Numbered from the stretch's first letter, positions 19,038 through 27,342 are shown. The stretch: 64,000 nt of DNA from Sphingomonas sp. Leaf22 (GCF_001421715.1 NZ_LMKP01000034.1:124230-188229); one strand, 5' to 3'. A program made the numbers and translations. The notes: generated by a model not told the origin, from the letters alone.

Positions 19038-19238
19038 TCACCACATCGGAGGAGGTCGACGAGGAATGGGATGAAGATCACTGGCAAGGCAGAGCATGCC
19101 GCGACCACATTCGAGCCGAATGTTGGCGTGGATGCCGTAGACGCAGAGGACGTCGCAATGCTTTCCCCGCGGCCCGAGGCCGAGGAAGACCGCGCGGTCG
19201 CCGGTCGCAACGCTGCCGGGTCGCCGTTTGCGGGGCAC
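19038..19238 (-). CDS. Small hypothetical protein
   Basis: 66 codons from a GTG 2 bp after the upstream stop. The product begins with basic MPRKRRPG and contains four cysteines (CDVLC, ECG, LCL). Element 2 has a small cysteine protein beginning MPRVRPL in the same relative place (60717-60932), which supports this one being real, although the sequences are only loosely alike. Function unknown. Confidence 0.4.
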   Translation of the reverse strand: MPRKRRPGSVATGDRAVFLGLGPRGKHCDVLCVYGIHANIRLECGRGMLCLASDLHPIPRRPPPMW

Positions 19239-19239
19239 C

Positions 19240-19371
19240 TCACCGCGTCCCCCGTGCGTCTGCGATCAGCTTGGCGATCAGGACCGGGGCCAGCAGCATC
19301 GCCAAGACGACCGCCAACACCATGCCGACCACCCGGAGGATGCGACCGCGATGGGTAGGGGCCGGCTTCAC
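19240..19371 (-). CDS. Tiny single-pass membrane protein
   Basis: 43 residues from a GTG overlapping the upstream stop as GTGA: a basic leader (KPAPTHRGRILR) then one hydrophobic helix (VVGMVLAVVLAMLLAPVLIA). The counterpart in element 2 at 60932-61111 has the same place directly after a homologous HTH-zinc gene. The conserved order supports a real gene. Role unknown. Confidence 0.5.
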   Translation of the reverse strand: MKPAPTHRGRILRVVGMVLAVVLAMLLAPVLIAKLIADARGTR

Positions 19372-19826
19372 ATGCCGTCTCCGGCAGGATCGCAGCGGGT
19401 GCAGCTTGTCTTCGTCGCCCATGCGACCGGTGCATCGTCATGGGTCGAAGCGCCGCAGCCGCGACAGATTCGCGGGTGCCGATCCGGACCGGTATGCGCG
19501 AGCTGCCAATAGACCGCCGCATCGAACGGCATCACCGCCGCGATGGCATCGATCGTTGCCGGCCGGCGGGCGGTGGCACCGCGAAGCTCCAGCGCCTGCA
19601 CCACCAGCAGCATCGTCCCGACGACATGCGACAAATGTTCGTCCGGATTGCGAGGCTGGGTAGCGAGGTACAGCGTCGCCATCCGCTGCGCCAGATCGTG
19701 GACCGACAGCCCCGCCGCCTTCCGCCGCAAGATCAGATATCGCGATGGCGATAGCGGGCGTGGATCGGCGCGACGGGGCAGCGGTGCCCGGCGGGTGGCG
19801 GTCGCGAAGTCGTGACGATGCAGCAT
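19368..19826 (-). CDS. HTH protein with C-terminal zinc knuckle
   Basis: 152 residues from ATG 19826 with AAAGGAGA upstream. The segment SPSRYLILRRKAAGLSVHDLAQRM resembles an XRE helix-turn-helix. Alpha-helical middle (MPFDAAVYWQLAHT) leads to CRGCGA and CTRC at the C-terminus, likely one zinc site. The protein at 61111-61479 of element 2 has the same plan (RRRTAAGFGVEDVA then CRICAS and CISC), so this is a shared early gene of both elements. A DNA-binding role is inferred. Confidence 0.7.
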   Translation of the reverse strand: MLHRHDFATATRRAPLPRRADPRPLSPSRYLILRRKAAGLSVHDLAQRMATLYLATQPRNPDEHLSHVVGTMLLVVQALELRGATARRPATIDAIAAVMPFDAAVYWQLAHTGPDRHPRICRGCGASTHDDAPVAWATKTSCTRCDPAGDGM

Positions 19827-19931
19827 GGTGATTCTCCTTTTCAGGCAAAGCTGGAGCGGTCCCGGCAGCAGGGGTGCAGCCGGGTCGTTCAGTCGGGGAA
19901 GGCGGGGGCGCGGCGTCGCCGCCGCGCAGGA

Positions 19932-20252
19932 TCAGTCGCTCACGTCGCTGGCCGCCGGGGTCAGCGGCCCGTCGTCATTCGCGGGCAGACGGGTGTCGTC
20001 GTTCGCCGGCTTGGCGCGCTTCGGCCCCAGATTGCGGTTGCCATAGGGCAGGTGTACCCCGGCGCGCGGCATCGCGCTGGGTACGATCGTGCGGACGATC
20101 GCCAGCTCCACGACGAAGGTGTGGCCGCAGTCGATATTGTCGCAGCGATAATCGGCCTCGCGGACCAGCGCGCTGATCTGTTCAGACGAACGGATGATCG
20201 CCCGCGTGCCGCAATGCGGACACGGGACGAGCGGCGGACGTTGTTTCTTCAC
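19932..20252 (-). CDS. ogr: Ogr/Delta-like zinc-finger late activator
   Basis: 106 residues from GTG 20252. The N-terminal half fits the Ogr/Delta finger: PCPHCGTRAIIRSS, about 20 residues, then YRCDNIDCGHTFVVEL, that is C-x2-C and C-x4-C with the aromatic and Thr-Phe positions of the family. Ogr of P2 binds a dyad centred near -55 of late promoters and contacts RNA polymerase. The C-terminal tail (KRAKPANDDTRLPANDD) is polar and probably unstructured. In P2 ogr follows D; here it sits in the early leftward run, overlapping the CII-like gene by GTGA. Candidate targets are the four dyad repeats of this prophage. Confidence 0.82.
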   Translation of the reverse strand: MKKQRPPLVPCPHCGTRAIIRSSEQISALVREADYRCDNIDCGHTFVVELAIVRTIVPSAMPRAGVHLPYGNRNLGPKRAKPANDDTRLPANDDGPLTPAASDVSD

Positions 20253-20740
20253 TTGCCACCCCCGTGGTGACCCGGCCCCGCGCCGGGCATTCGAAAACTG
20301 CGGACGCAGCGCTTCAGCGCCGCAAGCACCCCTTGCGCCTGATCGATCTCGATCAGCGCGCGGAGCGTATCGTTGTCGCTGTGCCCGGGCTGGGTCAGCA
20401 TCGATGTGGCGGCGATCGCGTCACCATATTCGCGCGCGGTCTCGGCCAGTTTGCTGGCGAGGGCGCGGCGGCAGGCATTGTGTTCGCCGATCGCGAAGTC
20501 GAGGGATGCGGCATAGGCGTCCAGCAACGGCGCATGATCGCCCCCGGCCGCCAGATAGGCGGCGTCCAGACCAAGCGCCTGCGCCCAGTTCGGGCAGCTG
20601 GTCGTGCGTTCGTCCGACCAGCCGCGCACCGCGGAGACGGTTCGCGCACCCGCAGCGACCTTCGCCGCGCGCCAACCGAGATAGTCGCCGATCTTCTTGA
20701 CCGCTGCGGCCGAACTGTCGGGGGTGCGGAGCAGCGTCAT
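20249..20740 (-). CDS. CII-like phage regulatory protein
   Basis: 163 residues from ATG 20740. The N-terminal half has an HTH-like segment (YLGWRAAKVAAGARTVSAVRGWSDE) and LGLDAAYLAAGGDHAPLLDAYA, which recalls the phage CII/CP76-type family where D-x-x-x-L-L ends the domain. The second half is a long helix pair ending LIEIDQAQGVLAALKRCV. Gene 61576-62043 of element 2 has similar size, place and helical end. Regulation of lysogeny is inferred; it could also be a replication accessory protein. It overlaps both neighbours by 4 bp. Confidence 0.5.
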   Translation of the reverse strand: MTLLRTPDSSAAAVKKIGDYLGWRAAKVAAGARTVSAVRGWSDERTTSCPNWAQALGLDAAYLAAGGDHAPLLDAYAASLDFAIGEHNACRRALASKLAETAREYGDAIAATSMLTQPGHSDNDTLRALIEIDQAQGVLAALKRCVRSFRMPGAGPGHHGGGK

Positions 20741-20988
20741 CGCGCGACCGTCCGGCATTCGGCGGTGGCCCATGGCGGTGCGCGCCGGTCACAGACCGCC
20801 GCGCCGTACGAAGCCGCGCCACAGGCAGCGAGCGCCAGCGGCAGGGCGACCGCTGCCCATGCCCGACCGCAATGGAAAACGGCGCGGCGATTCGATGCGA
20901 CGATCGCCGCGCCAGTGGCTACGTCGCCGGGGAGATCGGCACACGACGCAGGGGAAAGGGAAGGGGGGAACCGATCAGACACGCGCAT
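20737..20988 (-). CDS. Small early protein with hydrophobic segment
   Basis: 83 residues from ATG 20988. It overlaps the gp16-like gene by 14 bp and the CII-like gene by 4 bp (ATGA), which argues for translation. It has a hydrophobic stretch AWAAVALPLALAACGAASYGAAV that could be a membrane helix or late signal, and three to four cysteines. No family recognised. Confidence 0.45.
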   Translation of the reverse strand: MRVSDRFPPSLSPASCADLPGDVATGAAIVASNRRAVFHCGRAWAAVALPLALAACGAASYGAAVCDRRAPPWATAECRTVAR

Positions 20989-21259
20989 CGTCCGCCGCGG
21001 CACGCCGCACCGGCGAGCCGCCGCCGCGCTGGGCGATGTCGTCCAGCTCGCCGTCCTTCAGGTCGAGCAGGATCGCGATCCGGTGCGATTGGCCCCGCGC
21101 GCAGCGGCGGCGGCCTTCGAGGATCGAATAGACCAGCTTCGGCGCGAAGCCGTGCCGCCGCGCCCAATCGCTGATGCTCATGCCGGTGGCGAACAGCCTG
21201 GCGCGAGCGGCAGCGACCCGTGCAACGTCGATGACGGGGGAGACAGAATCGGTTGGCAT
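20975..21259 (-). CDS. BcepMu gp16-like DNA-binding protein
   Basis: 94 residues. The core SISDWARRHGFAPKLVYSILEGRRRCARGQSHRIAILLDLK follows the gp16-family pattern: helix-turn-helix, then GRR..RGxSHxIA..L. The protein at 62216-62491 matches it closely (VSEWARERGFSLTLVHQVLSGRRRCIRGDSHRIAVALGIK). It is transcribed away from the CI-like gene across a 54-bp gap, as Cro/Ner-type proteins are. Likely a Cro/Ner-like early regulator. Confidence 0.75.
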   Translation of the reverse strand: MPTDSVSPVIDVARVAAARARLFATGMSISDWARRHGFAPKLVYSILEGRRRCARGQSHRIAILLDLKDGELDDIAQRGGGSPVRRAAADDARV

Positions 21260-21313
21260 GTGTCATGCCTCATGTTTGCAGAAGATAGCCGACTAATTGA
21301 AGCGATAAGATGA
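21260..21313. promoter_or_regulatory. Lysogeny switch region of prophage 1
   Basis: A 54-bp gap separates the leftward gp16-like gene and the rightward CI-like gene, so both promoters and their operators must overlap here. It is A+T-rich relative to its surroundings (GCATGTGTCATGCCTCATG then AGATAGCCGACTAATTG). A short repeat (CATG) recurs at 21259-21262, 21268-21271 and 21275-21278, but no strong palindrome is evident by eye. Confidence 0.55.
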
Positions 21314-21907
21314 ATGAGTCAACCGCCGTTACAAAATTTTGATAAAATCGCTGATCGATTGAGGTCGGAGCGGAAACGGCTCGGCTACACACAAACTGAT
21401 TTCGCCGCCGTCGGCGGCGTCGAACTAGCGACCCAAAGTCGTTACGAATTAGCCAAGCAGCTGCCCCGGTTAGATTATATGTTCTCGATCGGAGCAGCCG
21501 GCGCTGACACCAACTATATCATTTCCGGCCAACGTTCGGGCGGCGATGCGCTCGCGCCCGACGAAATGGAATTGCTCGACGGGTATCGTGCGCAATCGGT
21601 TTCGACGAAGCTGGCGCTTCGGGTGCTCGCAAATTTGGAGGGCGCAAAACGACCATCCGTTCAAGTCACGGCGTTGCCTAGTGAAGACGCGTTGGCACGG
21701 ATGTTTCAGGCGATGCTGCTTCCACTCGATCTGGGCGACGCTCTCGAAGAAACCGCAAGAACGTTCGCTCAGCAACTTCCAGCCTCACTCGACGCAGTCG
21801 GACCCGGTCATCAGCCGACGACGACGGCCGAACGCCCCGCTCCCGACAAGCCACTTCCAAAGCCCACCAAGCCTCCTCCCGCGTCCGAGCCAAAACCGCG
21901 CACATAA
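21314..21907 (+). CDS. CI-like XRE-family repressor
   Basis: 197 residues. The N-terminal HTH_XRE domain spans residues 10-70: LRSERKRLGYTQTDFAAVGGVELATQSRYE then LDYMFSIGAAGADTNYIISGQR, typical of phage repressors. The middle is helical and the C-terminal 40 residues are a proline-lysine tail (KPLPKPTKPPP). There is no LexA-type peptidase domain, so induction would not be by simple RecA-driven self-cleavage. It is homologous to the element-2 repressor at 62541-62894. Divergent from the gp16-like gene. Confidence 0.82.
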   Translation: MSQPPLQNFDKIADRLRSERKRLGYTQTDFAAVGGVELATQSRYELAKQLPRLDYMFSIGAAGADTNYIISGQRSGGDALAPDEMELLDGYRAQSVSTKLALRVLANLEGAKRPSVQVTALPSEDALARMFQAMLLPLDLGDALEETARTFAQQLPASLDAVGPGHQPTTTAERPAPDKPLPKPTKPPPASEPKPRT

Positions 21908-22244
21908 CCTCGCACCGCAGGCACCCCATCTCGCACCCCGGTGCCGATCGAAAAACTGGCTTGTTCACTACCGCCTCGTATGTTCCGTATACGTTCTCTT
22001 ATGCGGAGGGCAAGCTTGTAGGAAAGACTGTTTCAAACGCCCCGCCAACGATCAGGTCCGATACGGACCGAGTGGCTTGGTTTTCCTCGACACCGGGTTC
22101 AGAATGCGACACCTTTCTGCAAAATGAGTTATGCCGCATTTTGCTAAATGGCTGAGGCGAGCGCGCGCGGAAGGGCACTGATGTTCGTGGTGTCGGAGCA
22201 GGTCCGACCTTCGTACAACTGCCATGTTTATATCGGGGGGAGCG
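21908..22244. other. Non-coding gap before the cargo cassette
   Basis: No convincing gene in 337 bp. A GGCACC/GGTGCC inverted repeat (21919-21944) after the repressor could be a terminator stem. The remainder is A+T-richer than the phage backbone and probably holds the promoter of the next gene. A 64-codon frame (21961-22155, TTG start) has no ribosome site and no recognisable features. Confidence 0.5.
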
Positions 22245-23114
22245 ATGGCAGGACGTACGAGTAAGCCGGAAGACCATTCATCCGCCAGTTCGGCTGCCGA
22301 TGACGGTTCGCCGCCAACTTGTGGCGTGATAATGCCAATCTCCCGGACAGCTAACCATTCAGCTGAACACTGGACCGCCGTGCAAACATTGCTGCATCGG
22401 TGCATTCGCGAGGCCGGCTTCATTCCCGTAAATGCTTGGCGCGATACAGTGAATGACCGCGTATCAGAGCGCATCATTGGAAATATTTTCAAATTTCCAA
22501 TCTTTGTCGTAGATATTAGTGACTTAAATCCGAATGTTATGTTTGAATTGGGTTTGAGGCTGGCTTCGAAGAAGCCAACGGTAGTCGTTGTGAACAAGGG
22601 TGGCGACGTTCCATTCGATTTAAAGGATTTCCACTACGAGGAATATCCGTCAGATTTAAATATATTAGAAATGGAAGCGTTTTTTGATAAGCTGACAGCG
22701 GCGCTTAACGAAAAGTACGAGGCGAGTAAGGATCCGAACTACAAGCCGTTCTTGGGCGATGTTGTAATTGAGGTCGTTACGCCACAGGTCGAATCTGTGA
22801 GCCTTAACGAGGCAGTTCTAAAACAGCTTAACGATATCTCGCAACGGATGGCGCGTCTTGAGAAATCATCGGGGCCGGACCAGTTGGCTCGAAATTTTAA
22901 AAATCATTGGCCAAGTGCGGCTCAAGTCGACGATGCATTAACCACTAGACTTATCCCAATTGAAGTAACTCAAGAAAAGGCTGCAGCAGATGCGCTGAAT
23001 TTACTGGGATATGAGGGTCAGATTATTAGGTTTAAAGATAAATGTTTTGTAGATATGGGCAAGCTAATTACTGGTGATGAATTAAAGCGATTTAGAAACG
23101 CGATGAAGGAGTAA
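22245..23114 (+). CDS. NDT/TIR-like nucleotide-binding protein (cargo)
   Basis: 289 residues from ATG 22245, which follows GGGGGGAG; an ATG at 22224 lacks a site. The N-terminal domain (about 20-125) has a Rossmann-like pattern: CGVIMPISRTANH, IPVNAWRDTVNDRVSERIIGNI, FVVDISDLNPNVMFELGLRLASKKPTVVVV. The DIS..NPNVMFELG block is shared by nucleoside deoxyribosyltransferase-like and TIR/SLOG-like proteins, several of which are NAD- or nucleotide-consuming defence effectors. Its Glu in FELG is the candidate nucleophile. The C-terminal half has a helical region and a short beta/alpha end with no known fold. The gene is visibly A+T-richer than the phage genes around it, a sign of recent acquisition. 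Confidence 0.6.
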   Translation: MAGRTSKPEDHSSASSAADDGSPPTCGVIMPISRTANHSAEHWTAVQTLLHRCIREAGFIPVNAWRDTVNDRVSERIIGNIFKFPIFVVDISDLNPNVMFELGLRLASKKPTVVVVNKGGDVPFDLKDFHYEEYPSDLNILEMEAFFDKLTAALNEKYEASKDPNYKPFLGDVVIEVVTPQVESVSLNEAVLKQLNDISQRMARLEKSSGPDQLARNFKNHWPSAAQVDDALTTRLIPIEVTQEKAAADALNLLGYEGQIIRFKDKCFVDMGKLITGDELKRFRNAMKE

Positions 23115-23144
23115 TAAGTCGGATGTACTAGGGAATTATAGTTT

Positions 23145-24011
23145 ATGGCTACTTTCGAACTTCACCATTTGTCATTAGCCGAGCGCACGCAGCCGCGTCT
23201 ATTCGATGGTAAATTCAGCAAAGTAGAGTGGTTGCGGAAAGCGTTTGGTTCGCCGTTTGCGTTCGAACATCGAGGCAGTGCTTTTCATTGGGTGCCATTC
23301 TCGGTGGGGGACGGGGACGAACCGATCGTCGGCGTGATCGAGCGAGAGTATCCGTTCCAACATTATGAAGCGCCGGAAAACGGAGGTTACCCAACCTCAA
23401 CCGACGTATGGCAGGGTGCCGTTGTCACGATCGATCCTCGCCACCATTCAGACGGTCAAAAGTTAGCATTCGAACGCGGAACTAGGATCGGTCAGCCCCT
23501 TGCCGTTCTGGGGTCCTTAATCGGGCAGATCAACGACCGCGACGATGCGCCCTACATCATATCCGTCAGCGCAATCTGGGATGAGGGTAGCTTTCAGGCA
23601 TTTGCCGAACGGCATGGTAATATCCTTCGATCGGTGACGTTTCAGTTCGTCGTGCCCAACATGTTCGACCTATCGGGCAAGCTGGATGAGAAGCTGAAAC
23701 AGGTAGGAGAGGACACCGGTGCCAAGCATGTGACGCTCACGCTCGAAAGCCCGGACGGTGTTCGCGCAGATGCACCTGAGGTTGAGGCTGGTGTTGTTTA
23801 TGGATCGAAGGGGCAGGCGACCGTCACGGCGAAGGCAATGGACGGCGAGCGATATAGCTCGACGGACAAAGTGAGAACGAGTAGGATTGCGCCCCTGCTG
23901 GGCCAAGGCAAGGCCCTGCTGTCTGTCGTGCGTGATTACGCTAACGAGGTGTTGGGGCGCGGCGATGCTAGTACAAGTGGCACTGATAGCGATCGCGACC
24001 CTCCTGACTAG
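23145..24011 (+). CDS. Unknown soluble protein of the cargo cassette
   Basis: 288 residues, 30 bp after the NDT/TIR-like gene on the same strand. I do not recognise the family. The N-terminal half is beta-rich with many aromatic and acidic positions (WLRKAFGSPFAFEHRGSAFHWVPF, IVGVIEREYPFQHYEAPENGGY, WQGAVVTIDPRHHSDGQKLAFE). The middle reads ISVSAIWDEGSFQAFAERHGNILRSVTFQF and NMFDLSGKLDEKLK, and the end is acidic. The pattern resembles a sensor or nucleic-acid-interacting protein more than an enzyme; no catalytic motif is evident. Its last 47 bp overlap the membrane gene, so the two are probably made together. Confidence 0.65.
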   Translation: MATFELHHLSLAERTQPRLFDGKFSKVEWLRKAFGSPFAFEHRGSAFHWVPFSVGDGDEPIVGVIEREYPFQHYEAPENGGYPTSTDVWQGAVVTIDPRHHSDGQKLAFERGTRIGQPLAVLGSLIGQINDRDDAPYIISVSAIWDEGSFQAFAERHGNILRSVTFQFVVPNMFDLSGKLDEKLKQVGEDTGAKHVTLTLESPDGVRADAPEVEAGVVYGSKGQATVTAKAMDGERYSSTDKVRTSRIAPLLGQGKALLSVVRDYANEVLGRGDASTSGTDSDRDPPD

Positions 24012-24393
24012 CGTCTGTGTCGCGATGCCCTCGGTGCTGTCCGATACGGGAAACAGCTTCTTGAAGGGGTTCGTGAATCAGGAGCTTCTCGCGACGTTGG
24101 GCGTGATCGTTTCCATTACGTTGGTTTCCGCCGGTGGTGTTCATATTGAACTGGGAAAGCTGGCAACTCGGCTATCGATCAATCTTGACCGAGAGCGGCA
24201 AGCGGTACGCTACAGCGCATACCTGCTGATTGGCCTGCTGATTTGCGCCCTAGTTCTGGTGGTGCTGAAACCGGTGCTTGCGGTGACGGAGCGACAAACG
24301 GCGTTCGCCAATGGTTCTGGTGTGTTTCTTCTAGTTTGGGCAATCGCGGTCCTTTATGACCTGACCCGCGCGGCGTTCTCAATAAACCGATAA
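23965..24393 (+). CDS. Four-helix membrane protein of the cargo cassette
   Basis: 142 residues from ATG 23965, overlapping the previous gene by 47 bp. Four hydrophobic helices are visible: VALIAIATLLTSVCVAM, LLATLGVIVSITLVSAG, AYLLIGLLICALVLVVL and GVFLLVWAIAVLYDLT. A basic loop (RLSINLDRERQAVRY) lies between helices 2 and 3. A soluble-plus-membrane pair of this size resembles exclusion or abortive-infection effectors in layout, but no family match is claimed. A weak ribosome site leaves the start uncertain. Confidence 0.65.
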   Translation: MLVQVALIAIATLLTSVCVAMPSVLSDTGNSFLKGFVNQELLATLGVIVSITLVSAGGVHIELGKLATRLSINLDRERQAVRYSAYLLIGLLICALVLVVLKPVLAVTERQTAFANGSGVFLLVWAIAVLYDLTRAAFSINR

Positions 24394-24403
24394 AGATGTC
24401 GCG

Positions 24404-25036
24404 CTATTGGCCGGACCGGCGCGTCGGAAAAACCGGGCCGCGCACGGTCATGGTCGATGCATGATAGGGCCTTTGGAGCGCGACGGCTTCATCGTAGCTT
24501 CCTTGCAGCCAAGTGTCGCGATCCTCCGGCCGCAGGATCGTAATCATCGCCTTCGGATGGATCGGCGCGACCAGTTCGTTGGGATCGCAGGTGACCATGG
24601 TGAAGCCGTTGCCCTGCGCCGTCGCCTGCCAGAAGCCTGCGACGGCAAAGACCGGTTGATCGGTCACGCTGAACCACATCTCCCCTTTTAGCGGTGGCTT
24701 GCCGTCGCCCAGGTCGTGCTTGTCCGGCGTCCATTCGCAAAACTCGGTCAGCGGCACGAGGCACCGATTGGCGGGGTTCGACGCCAGCTTGCGCCACTGG
24801 GGCAGGGCAAGGTTGCGGACATTGGTCATCGGCCACGCCGCCTGTCCGCCCAGCACGTCCCACGCCATGACGTCCCACGCGCGCTCGCCATCCTGTTCGC
24901 GGATGACATAGGCGCGCCCCTTCGGCCGCAGCTCCTTCGGATCGAACCGGTTGTCGCGCGGGCGTTCGGTGAACAGCTTCTTTGCCGATCCGAACAGGGT
25001 GGTGGGTTCGCCGTCGAAGCGGGCTCGATTGCACAT
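24404..25036 (-). CDS. SRAP-domain protein (YedK/HMCES family)
   Basis: 210 residues starting MCNRARF, so the catalytic Cys2 is exposed after Met removal. Other family blocks are present: AWDVMAWDVLGG, NVRNLALPQWRKL, RCLVPLTEFCEW with the catalytic Glu, and APIHPKAMITIL with the active His. SRAP proteins crosslink to abasic sites in single-stranded DNA and shield them during replication. It converges on the cargo cassette and diverges from the RTX protease. Its presence in phage could protect replicating or modified DNA. An upstream in-frame start at 25072 would bury the Cys2 and is rejected. Confidence 0.93.
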   Translation of the reverse strand: MCNRARFDGEPTTLFGSAKKLFTERPRDNRFDPKELRPKGRAYVIREQDGERAWDVMAWDVLGGQAAWPMTNVRNLALPQWRKLASNPANRCLVPLTEFCEWTPDKHDLGDGKPPLKGEMWFSVTDQPVFAVAGFWQATAQGNGFTMVTCDPNELVAPIHPKAMITILRPEDRDTWLQGSYDEAVALQRPYHASTMTVRGPVFPTRRSGQ

Positions 25037-25263
25037 GGGCAAGAGATAGGGGCGGGAAAGCGCGACAGCCACTTGCGATGTGCCGGTGCTGCACGCCGTC
25101 TCCGGTTCACCAGATGCCGGACCGGATCATCAATCCTTGTGCGAGGTCGCTTACCCGGTTGGTGATATGCGTCCGATCCAGGTAACGAATTAGCAATGCC
25201 TAGCTGCCAACGAAAAGCAGAGTTGCGACACTGCTGGTGCCGCAGAACAAGGGGTAGTCAACG

Positions 25264-27342
25264 GTGATAGTACGCGACGAGCGAGCAATCTTGAACGATT
25301 TCAGCCTTGCCTATGCCGGAGCCCTGGCAACCCCGACGAAGCAACAACCCGCGTTCGTAACGTACTCCATCGAAACGAAAGCCTCGATCGCCTCCGCTAC
25401 GGGCGTCATCAAGGAACAATCTCGCGCTTTCCTGGACAGCTTCCAGGCGTTGAGCGCCGAGGAAGTCTCCCGCGCCAAGGCGGCATTCGGACAGTGGGAT
25501 GCCGCGAGCGGTATTACCTTCCTGGAAGTGCCCGCCGGGCTGGGTGACCTGAAACTCGGCAAGTTCGACCTGACCCTCGGCGGTCCAGATCCGTCAGGCC
25601 GGAATGCTGCAGCCTATGTGTATGACGATGCCGTCTACATCAGCACGAGCGCGTCGGCGACCACGCAGATCCTGTTGCATGAAATTGGCCATTTTATCGG
25701 GCTGAAGCACCCGTTCTCAGGGGAGTTCACGCTTGATCCGTCGCTCGACAACTGGAGCCAGACGGTCATGAGCTACACCAGCGGCGGCTACTCGGGCGAC
25801 GTTCTAGGTGTTCTGGACAAGGCTGCGATCTCCAATTTGTATGGTGACGCCGCGCGCGATGGCAGCCAGGTCGCTTCGTGGAGCTGGGATGCAACGACCT
25901 CGACGCTGACCCAGCAAGGCTTTAGCACCGCAACGGTGATGCGCGGTGTCGGTGGTAACAACAACATCAGCGGCGGTGCTGGAGCTGACTCCATCACGAT
26001 CATCGCCGGCAATGGACGCAACGTCATCGATGCCGGTGCGGGTAACGACGCGATCGTGACGATGGGCGCCGGCGGCTTCGCCGATATTCGCGCGGGCGAC
26101 GGGAATGATTACATGGTCATTTCCGGCGACAGCGGCTTCAAGGTTGATGGAGGGACGGGGTTCGACATTCTGAACTTCAGGGTTGGCGAGGCGGGTAAAG
26201 GCTATTTCTCCCTGGTAGCGGCGCTTACGGCCGGCAGCGCTATCGCCAATGTCGAACAAGTCCGCATCGAAGGCCTTTCGTTTTCCGATCATCTCATCGG
26301 CGGGGCTTCCGCCGATTCGATGGACGGAAACGGCGGGGACGACCGGCTCGAAGGTCGAGCCGGGGACGACATACTTTATGGGCGAGAGGGGAACGATCTG
26401 CTGGTCGGAGGAAGCGGCAACGACCTGATCGTGGGCGGGGCGGGTATCGACACGGCCAAATTCGAAGGGTTCTACAAACAGTTTTCGGTGGTGCTGGGCA
26501 GCGGAGGACGGGCGATAGTGACCGGCCCCGAGGGCCGGGACTCCGTCTCCGAAGTCGAGATGTTTCAGTTTGCGGACGGCACGCTGACCTTCGATCCTGA
26601 CGCAGCATTCGCCCGAGTCCTGCGCGCGTACGATACGGTGCTTGGGCGTGTTCCTGACCCGGTCGGACTCGATTATTACGTCGATCGGATGGAAGACTTT
26701 GGCACATCGCTGACTGACGTGGCGAACGACCTTTCCAGCTCGCGAGAGTTTCAGGCGGCTACGGGTGGTCTGACCAACAGTGCCTTTGTCGACTTTATCT
26801 ACAACAATGCCCTGCACCGTGCTGCGGACACGGGAGGTAAAGCGTATTACACGCAGGCTCTGGATAACGGCATGACCCGCGGGGCCTTCGTCGTCGACCT
26901 GTCAGAATCGACCGAGCATCGCGGTCTGACGGCTGCGCAGGTTGCCAACGGTTTTTTCAACACCGACGATACATTCCAGTCGATCGCCCTGCTGTACGAT
27001 GGATTTGCCAATCGGCTGCCCGACGCCAGTGGTCTCGCCTACTATGCCGAGCGCGTAAAATCCGGCAGCATGACGTTGGCACAAGTGACGAACGACTTTG
27101 CGACCTCCGTGGAGTTCAAGAACGGGATAGCTGGCAAGGACAACGGTCAAATCGTAGATTTAATTTACCAGAATACGCTCGATCGCGCCCCGGATACTGT
27201 TGGCCGAGCCTTCTATCAAAGCCAATTGGATCGCGGCGCGACGGCCGCCGGTGTGCTTCAGGATATAGCGCTGTCAGCTGAACACTATATCCTGTTCTCG
27301 GCGCATATCACGCAAGGCATCGAGACATTTGGGTGGGCCTGA
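25264..27342 (+). CDS. RTX metzincin protease with DUF4214 repeats (cargo)
   Basis: 692 residues from GTG 25264 with AAGGGG upstream. The metzincin domain fills about 1-215, with zinc motif HEIGHFIGLKHP (139-150) and Met-turn TVMSY (167-171), as in serralysin-like enzymes. Glycine-aspartate RTX repeats follow (GAGADSITI, DGNGGDDRLEG, GREGNDLLVGG, about 235-395) and bind calcium. The C-terminal part has DUF4214 units ([45 protein letters not shown]). It is likely secreted by a type I system through the C-terminus; no such transporter is in the window. It shares the C-terminal architecture with the gene at 54955. Transcribed against the tail operon, it fits a lysogenic-conversion gene. Upstream 25037-25263 holds its promoter region. 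Confidence 0.85.
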   Translation: MIVRDERAILNDFSLAYAGALATPTKQQPAFVTYSIETKASIASATGVIKEQSRAFLDSFQALSAEEVSRAKAAFGQWDAASGITFLEVPAGLGDLKLGKFDLTLGGPDPSGRNAAAYVYDDAVYISTSASATTQILLHEIGHFIGLKHPFSGEFTLDPSLDNWSQTVMSYTSGGYSGDVLGVLDKAAISNLYGDAARDGSQVASWSWDATTSTLTQQGFSTATVMRGVGGNNNISGGAGADSITIIAGNGRNVIDAGAGNDAIVTMGAGGFADIRAGDGNDYMVISGDSGFKVDGGTGFDILNFRVGEAGKGYFSLVAALTAGSAIANVEQVRIEGLSFSDHLIGGASADSMDGNGGDDRLEGRAGDDILYGREGNDLLVGGSGNDLIVGGAGIDTAKFEGFYKQFSVVLGSGGRAIVTGPEGRDSVSEVEMFQFADGTLTFDPDAAFARVLRAYDTVLGRVPDPVGLDYYVDRMEDFGTSLTDVANDLSSSREFQAATGGLTNSAFVDFIYNNALHRAADTGGKAYYTQALDNGMTRGAFVVDLSESTEHRGLTAAQVANGFFNTDDTFQSIALLYDGFANRLPDASGLAYYAERVKSGSMTLAQVTNDFATSVEFKNGIAGKDNGQIVDLIYQNTLDRAPDTVGRAFYQSQLDRGATAAGVLQDIALSAEHYILFSAHITQGIETFGWA

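Noticed and set aside
21961-22155. 64-codon frame before the cargo cassette
   Set aside because: TTG start, no ribosome site, no hydrophobic core or motif; it lies in the likely promoter region.
22245-24393. Kiwa-type defence system
   Set aside because: The membrane plus soluble pair is suggestive, but order and sizes differ and no KwaB-like motif was recognised.
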